From positions 1,116,001 to 1,180,000 of the forward strand of contig JANEZZ010002239.1 of the NCBI GenBank assembly GCA_026122225.1: a stretch of DNA of 64,000 nucleotides. Direction: 5' to 3'. The stretch is from Heloderma charlesbogerti (Eukaryota; Chordata; Lepidosauria; Squamata; Helodermatidae). Under the pieces are notes generated by a model. It was not told the origin of the DNA, searched no databases, and saw only the letters and a program-made list of their open reading frames with translations. This document shows positions 59,653 through 64,000 of the stretch, in pieces; the first letter of the stretch is position 1; the number at the start of each line of letters is the position of its first letter. The position numbers and the translations under genes are program-made.

Positions 59653-61120
59653 AAGCTGAATATGAGCCAACAATATGATGTGGCTGCAAAAAAGGCCAAT
59701 GCTCTTTTGGGCTGCATTAATAGAAGCACAGCTTCCAAATCCCAGGAACTACTAGTTCCCCTCCACTCAGCACTGGTCAGGCCTCATCTTGAGTACTGTG
59801 TCCAGTTCTGGGCACCACATTTTAAGAAGGATGCAGACAAACTGGAGAGGGTTCAGAGTAGGGATGTGAGAGAATTTCTTCACGAATCTCGGGGAGGCCG
59901 AATGCCAGTGCATTCTGCCCCCCGAAATTGGTGGAGAAACGGTCTGCCCCCCCCCCGGGACGGGACTTACCTTGTGCAAATGTCCCTGGCGGCGGCGGCT
60001 CTGGCAGCAGTGCGGCGGCCGGTCTTCCGACCAGCTGCCGCCGCCACCATTTCCAAGTTAAAAAAAAAAAAAACGTGATAGGCTATGTAAAGATTTATGT
60101 AGCCTATCACGGCTAGATTTTAAAAAAACACTGTGATAGGCTACGTAAATATTTACATAGCCTATCACGGCTGAGTGAAAAAGAACCCCCCCCCGCGCGT
60201 ACGCAAATGGCGGCGCCCATTTGCATTCCTTATTTTGGCACGTGTAGTCTACATAAATATTTGTGTTCCTTATTTTGGCACATCTTAGTCTATGTAAACA
60301 TTTACATAGACTACGATGAAAATAAGGGGAACGCAAATAGCGTAGCGTCTACGCTATTTGCGTTCCCCTTATTTTGGCACGTGTAGTCTACGTAAATATT
60401 TATTTATTTGCATACATTCATTTTGTTTTGTTTTTTTAATCAGCCGTGATAGGCTATGTAAACATTTACGTAGCCTATCACGGTGTTTTTTAAAATTTAT
60501 GTTTTAAAATCACGTTTTTTGGTTTTGTTTTGTTTTTTAAACTTGGAAATGGCGGCGGCGGCAGCTGGTCGGAAGACCGGCCACCGCAGCCACCACCGCC
60601 AAACCGCCGCCGGAGCCGCCGCCGGAGCCGCCTCCGGAGCCGCCGCCGGAGCCATCGCCGGAGCCGCCGCCACCAGAGCCGCTGCCGCCAGGAAGATCTG
60701 CCCCAGGTAAGTCCCGGGGGGGGCCGTTCCGCCACCGATTTCGGGGGGCTGAATGCACTGGCATTCGGCCTCCCCAAGATCCGTGGCGGAACTTTTGTAC
60801 ATCCCTAGCTGTCAAAGAGAGGAAGGCCAGGATCTCTTCTCGATCATGCCAGAATGCAGTACACGGAATCATGGGCTCAAGTTACAGGAAGCCAGATTCC
60901 GGCTGAACATCAGGAGAAAACTCCTGACTGTTACAGCAATATGACAGTGGAACCAATTCCCTAGGGAGGTGGTGGGCTCTCCCACACTGGCGTCATTCAA
61001 GTTGAAGCTGGACAGCAATCTGCCAGGGATGCTTTGACTTAGCTTCCTGCATTGAGCAGGGGGGTGGACTCGATGGTCTTACAGGCCCCTTCCAACCCTA
61101 CTATTCTATGATTCTATGAT
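59653..61120 (+). mobile_element. 5'-truncated CR1 LINE, interrupted by a MITE
   Basis: 59653-59858 encodes the CR1 ORF2 C-terminal region (LNMSQQYDVAAKKANALLGC; LVRPHLEYCVQFWAPHFKKD; ADKLERVQ). 60808-61120 gives the last coding bases and the 3' UTR (GAGCAGGGGGGTGGACTCG), ending TATTCTATGATTCTATGAT. Compared with the CR1 at 34873-40260, about 129 bases (equivalent to 35185-35313) are missing at the MITE junction. Confidence 0.88.
59859..60807. mobile_element. TAGGGATG-family palindromic MITE, 949 bp, both ends left-type
   Basis: Both termini are of the type that carries the GAGGCCGAATGC / GCATTCGGCCTCCCC segment: TAGGGATGTGAGAGAATTTC on the left and, inverted, TTTTGTACATCCCTA on the right. 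Each end has an ATG-to-donor stretch: minus strand, ATG at 60052 to CAAG|GTAAGTCCCG (59971); plus strand, ATG at 60549 to CCCCAG|GTAAGTCCCG (60706), encoding Ala/Gly/Arg-rich repeats of GCCGCCGGAGCC. The interior is a nested palindrome centred near 60345, with GATAGGCTACGTAAATA...TTTACATAGCCTATC units and AATAAGGGGAACGC / GCGTTCCCCTTATT arms. No 8-bp duplication (GTTCAGAG versus GCTGTCAA). Confidence 0.83.
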
Positions 61121-61244
61121 TGGGGTGCACTGTGGGCCAGATTAGGTCCATTGGGTGGAGGTTCTGCACCCCTGATCTTATTTATTTTATTTAGTGTATG
61201 GCACACATTGCCAGGGAGTCTACATCTACAATATTTTTTTACAT

Positions 61245-62880
61245 GGTAAATGTTCCGGCGCCGGTAGTTGCTAGTCTTTGTTGCACTGATGCACCACAGG
61301 AGGGCGAGCTAGCTTTGCATCACCTGGCCAGCAGCATTCTTAGGGAAGTCTAGGGATGGCGGAGAATTTCTCCCTGAAACTTCGGGGGGCCGAGCGCCAA
61401 CGTGTTCGGCCCCCCGAACAAGTTTCGGGGAGAAATTCTCCGCACCCCCCTGCCCCCCGCACCCCCCCCGGGACGGGACTTACCTTCACCGAATGTCCCT
61501 CCCGGTGGCTGGTCCGGCCGGCGGTTCGGCGGGTGTTCGAGCGAGGCGGGAGCGGCAGCCGGTCTTTTGACCGGCTGCCGCCGCCGCCATTGCAATGAAA
61601 GGGGAAAAAAAAAAAACGCCCCCTGATAGGCTACGTGACGATTCACGTAGCCTATCATGGCTAGATTTGCAAAGTCAGCCGTGATAGGCTACGTGAATCG
61701 TCACGTAGCCTATCACGGGTGACTTAAAAAAAAAAAAAAAAAGAGTGTACGGATAATGGCGGCCCCCATAGGGAGCCGCCATTCCCATTCCTTATTTGGT
61801 CGCTGTAGTCTACGTAAATGTTTACGTAGACTACGGCGAAAATAAGGGCAACGCTATTTGCGTTGCCCTTATTTTCGCCGTAGTCTACATAAACATTTAC
61901 ATAGACTACAGCGATTAAATAAGGAACGCGAATGGCGGCTCCCTATGGGGGCCGCCATTCGCGTACGCACTTTTTTTTTTTTTTAAGTCACCCGTGATAG
62001 GCTACATGACGATTCACGTAGCCTATCACGGCTGACTTTGCAGATCTAGCCGTGATAGGCTACGTGAATCGTCACGTAGCCTATCAGGGGGCGTGGTTTT
62101 TTTGTTTTTTTTTTACTTTTGCGTTCGCGGCCGGGCAAGGCGAGGCGCCTCCTCTCCGGCCTGAATTTCGGCCGGGCGAGGTGGGAAGCCTCCCCCCCGG
62201 CCTGAATTTCGGCCAGGCGAGGCGGGAAGCCTCCCCCCCGGCCTGAACTTCGCGGAGGGAGCAGCGAAGCGCCTCCCCCCCACCGCGAACGGCCTTCGAC
62301 GACAGGTAAGTGACTTTCGTCCACCCCTACGCCTATCACGGGGGTGTGGTTTTTTGTTTTTACTTTTAATTTCGCGGCCGGGCGAGGCGAGGCGCCTCCT
62401 CCCCAGCCTGAATTTCGGCCGGGCGAGGTGGGAAGCCTCCCCCCCGGCCTGAATTTCAGCCAGGCGAGGCGGGAAGCCTCCCCACCCCGGCCTGAACTTC
62501 GTGGGGGGAGCAGCGAAGCTTCTCCCCCCACCACGAAAAGCTGCGAGAACAGGTAAGTGACTTTCGTGCACCCCTAGGGAAGTCAGCTCATCCGGACTTT
62601 TTCTCCACCGCTCCTCCGCCGATGGCATCCAGGCAGATCCAGCACCAGTTCCTGCTCCCCACATAGAGTGCTGCTAGCATTTCCCCCCACCGATATGGGG
62701 GTACATATTTATCTACTCACAGATGGTACACTTTTGAACTGCTAGGCGAGCAGAAGCTAGGGATGAAATGACGGGAGCTCATTTCTGTCACGCGGAGCTG
62801 GGCTCGAACCATTGGAGTGTCGACCATTTCTGGCCGGCAAACTCCAGCGTTGTTAAGCCGCTGCGCCACCGCATCCCCTA
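61245..62880 (-). mobile_element. tRNA-headed reptile SINE, split by a MITE
   Basis: On the minus strand the head at 62880-62795 reads GGTGGCGCAGCGGCTTAAC (A-box side) and GGTTCGAGCCC (B box, 62800-62810). The body follows: GAGCTCCCGTCATTTC, CTAGCTTCTGC.CGCCTAGCAG, TGAGTAGATAAATATGTACC, to the MITE at 62577. It resumes at 61342 and ends GGCGCCGGAACATTTACC at 61245. The head-body order matches the common squamate tRNA SINEs whose body carries AGCAGTTC...GTAGATAAATA.GTACC. Transcription would be by Pol III. Confidence 0.7.
61351..62576. mobile_element. TAGGGATG-family palindromic MITE, 1226 bp, with duplicated right end
   Basis: Flanked by GGGAAGTC at 61343-61350 and 62577-62584, a perfect 8-bp duplication. 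Termini are TAGGGATGGCGGAGAATT and CTTTCGTGCACCCCTA. The first 979 bases match the copy at 37213-38177 closely, with the same seven palindromes mirrored about 61857, and end in a complete terminus ACCCCTA at 62329. A second right end of about 247 bases follows (62330-62576). Donors: minus strand ATG at 61590 to GTGAAG|GTAAGTCCCG (61494); plus strand GT at 62306 and at 62553, each 23 nt from its terminus. It sits inside a SINE. Confidence 0.88.
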
Positions 62881-62897
62881 CCCCTGGCCTGATCTAA

Positions 62898-63580
62898 ACT
62901 AGTGGAAAGCAAAGAAAAATGTAAAAAACAATAGAAATGCAGTTTGGACTTTCTTTAAAGCTTCACATTTATACAAGAGAAAAACATACCAAAGAAATGT
63001 GAATGTATGAGGAAGCCTTTTGAATTATGTTGAGGAATAATCACAATTGCAGCATTGTGCAGAGTTCAACTGAATTGTGCATAAATGGCAAATAGTAATA
63101 ATGATGATGATGATGCATAGATACCTTGCCCTAGTTTTGGAATGTGCAAGGATATCCTGTCCTGATAACATATGTTGGGAGACTTGGGAGCTTTGAGTAT
63201 AACGCTTAGGTGGTAACAAATGGCATGTCCTAAAGTTGCTTAACAAGAGTTGAGTTCACACGACCTGGCCCTTGTCAAAAAACACGATGCATATCCCTTC
63301 CAGACACAGGAATATCATCATGAACTAAGAACGTCTTCAACCACAACAGCTTCCCCATTAATTTAAATGCAGGAAGCCACTACATAGACACATTCCTCTG
63401 TATGCATGAATCAGTGGCCTCAATTCAATTCAGACCACAGGGAGTCCCCATACACAGGCTCATGATGTGGAATCTTCATGTGCACACCAGGACACAAGCA
63501 GTTTTGGACTGGAACAGTGGCTTCCTGTGATGAGATGTAGCCATAAACGTATTGTGATATTTCACAAGGCTAAAGGAACA
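62898..63580. other. Intron without recognised features
   Basis: An (ATG)n run lies at 63096-63114. No exon recognised. Confidence 0.5.
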
Positions 63581-64000
63581 TTGTTGTTGTTGTTGTTCAG
63601 TCGTTCAGTCGTGTCCGACTCTTCGTGACCCCATGGACCATAGCACGCCAGGCCTTCCTGTCCTGCACTCTCTCCCGGAGCGTGCTCAAGTTCATATTCA
63701 TTGCATCGGTGATGCTATCTAGCCATCTCATCCTCTGCCGTCCCCTTCTCCTTTTGCCTTCAGTCTTTCCCAGCATCAGGGTCTTTTCCAGAGAGTTTTC
63801 TCTTTGTCCTTTATCATGCCCGTCTTTGCACAAAACGTTCCCTTGAGAGCTCCGATTTTCTTGAAGAGATCTCTAGTCTTTCCCATTCTGTTGTTTTCCT
63901 CGATTTCTTTGCATTGTTCATTTAAGAAGGCCTTCTTGTCTCTCCTTGCTGTTCTCTGGAACTCTGCATTCAGTTGGATATATCTTCCCCTTTCTCCCTT
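63581..64000 (-). mobile_element. BovB LINE with internal deletion, running off the right edge
   Basis: The 3' end (GTTGTTGTTCAG, GTCGTGTCCGACTCTTCGTG) runs to about 63803, matching the full copy from 50796 back to about 50580. It then jumps to sequence matching about 49150 back to 48960 of that copy. About 1.43 kb, covering most of the RT domain, is missing. The frame 63597-63833 is the fused remnant. Confidence 0.9.

Larger units (their letters stand above)
59085..61174. mobile_element. Charlie-like hAT element containing a CR1 that contains a MITE
   Basis: Termini CAGGGGTGCAGA (59085-59096) and TCTGCACCCCTG (61163-61174) are a perfect 12-bp inverted pair typical of hAT-Charlie ends. Flanking octamers ATCTAAGC and ATCTTATT match at only 5 of 8 positions. 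Only tandem-repeat DNA and a short right segment (61121-61174) belong to the element itself; the rest is later insertions. No transposase seen. An alternative, larger outer boundary at about 62889 is discussed in the findings. Confidence 0.6.

Overview
The window is vertebrate DNA, almost certainly from a squamate reptile. The evidence is the repeat mix: several BovB (RTE-clade) LINEs, one of them full length; CR1 and L2 LINEs; a Penelope-like remnant; 5S-rRNA-headed and tRNA-headed SINEs; and many short hAT-type elements. No prokaryotic gene structure is present.

The only host coding sequence I can support is one 90-nt exon on the minus strand (10499-10588). It encodes the zinc-ligand motif of a cytosolic carboxypeptidase and best matches AGBL4 (CCP6). 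It has a strong acceptor and a GTGAGT donor. The rest reads as intron of this gene: AGBL4 is known for very large introns and no other exon was recognised.

Layout. 1-10.5 kb: a palindromic MITE, L2 tails, a scrambled BovB (4609-6619) and a Penelope-like GIY-YIG fragment (about 8.1-8.35 kb). 10.5-15 kb: the exon and intronic sequence. 15.3-18.9 kb: a cluster of three copies of one unusual GC-rich palindromic MITE family (termini TAGGGATG, 8-bp target duplications), one inside a BovB, plus a 5S SINE. 19-31 kb: mostly AT-rich intron with small MITEs, a second 5S SINE and a 3' BovB fragment. 31-32 kb: a 3' L2. 34.9-40.3 kb: an almost complete CR1 whose two ORFs are each split by a copy of the MITE family. 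40-47 kb: sparse old repeats. 47.6-50.8 kb: a full-length BovB with perfect 11-bp target duplications. 51-58.7 kb: sparse. 58.7-62.9 kb: a deep nest (hAT > CR1 > MITE, then SINE > MITE). 63.6 kb to the end: an internally deleted BovB.

The most unusual content is the TAGGGATG family: seven copies or parts of copies. The interior is a series of nested near-perfect palindromes built on one theme (GATAGGCTACGT...ACGTAGCCTATC and TAGTCTACGTAAA...TTTACGTAGACTA). Both ends carry outward-pointing splice-donor consensus sites. At the right-type end the donor lies exactly 23 nt from the terminus in six of seven cases. At the left-type end the donor is preceded by a short ATG-initiated, alanine/arginine-rich stretch resembling a first coding exon. 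I do not know a described family with this layout, but I could not search for one.
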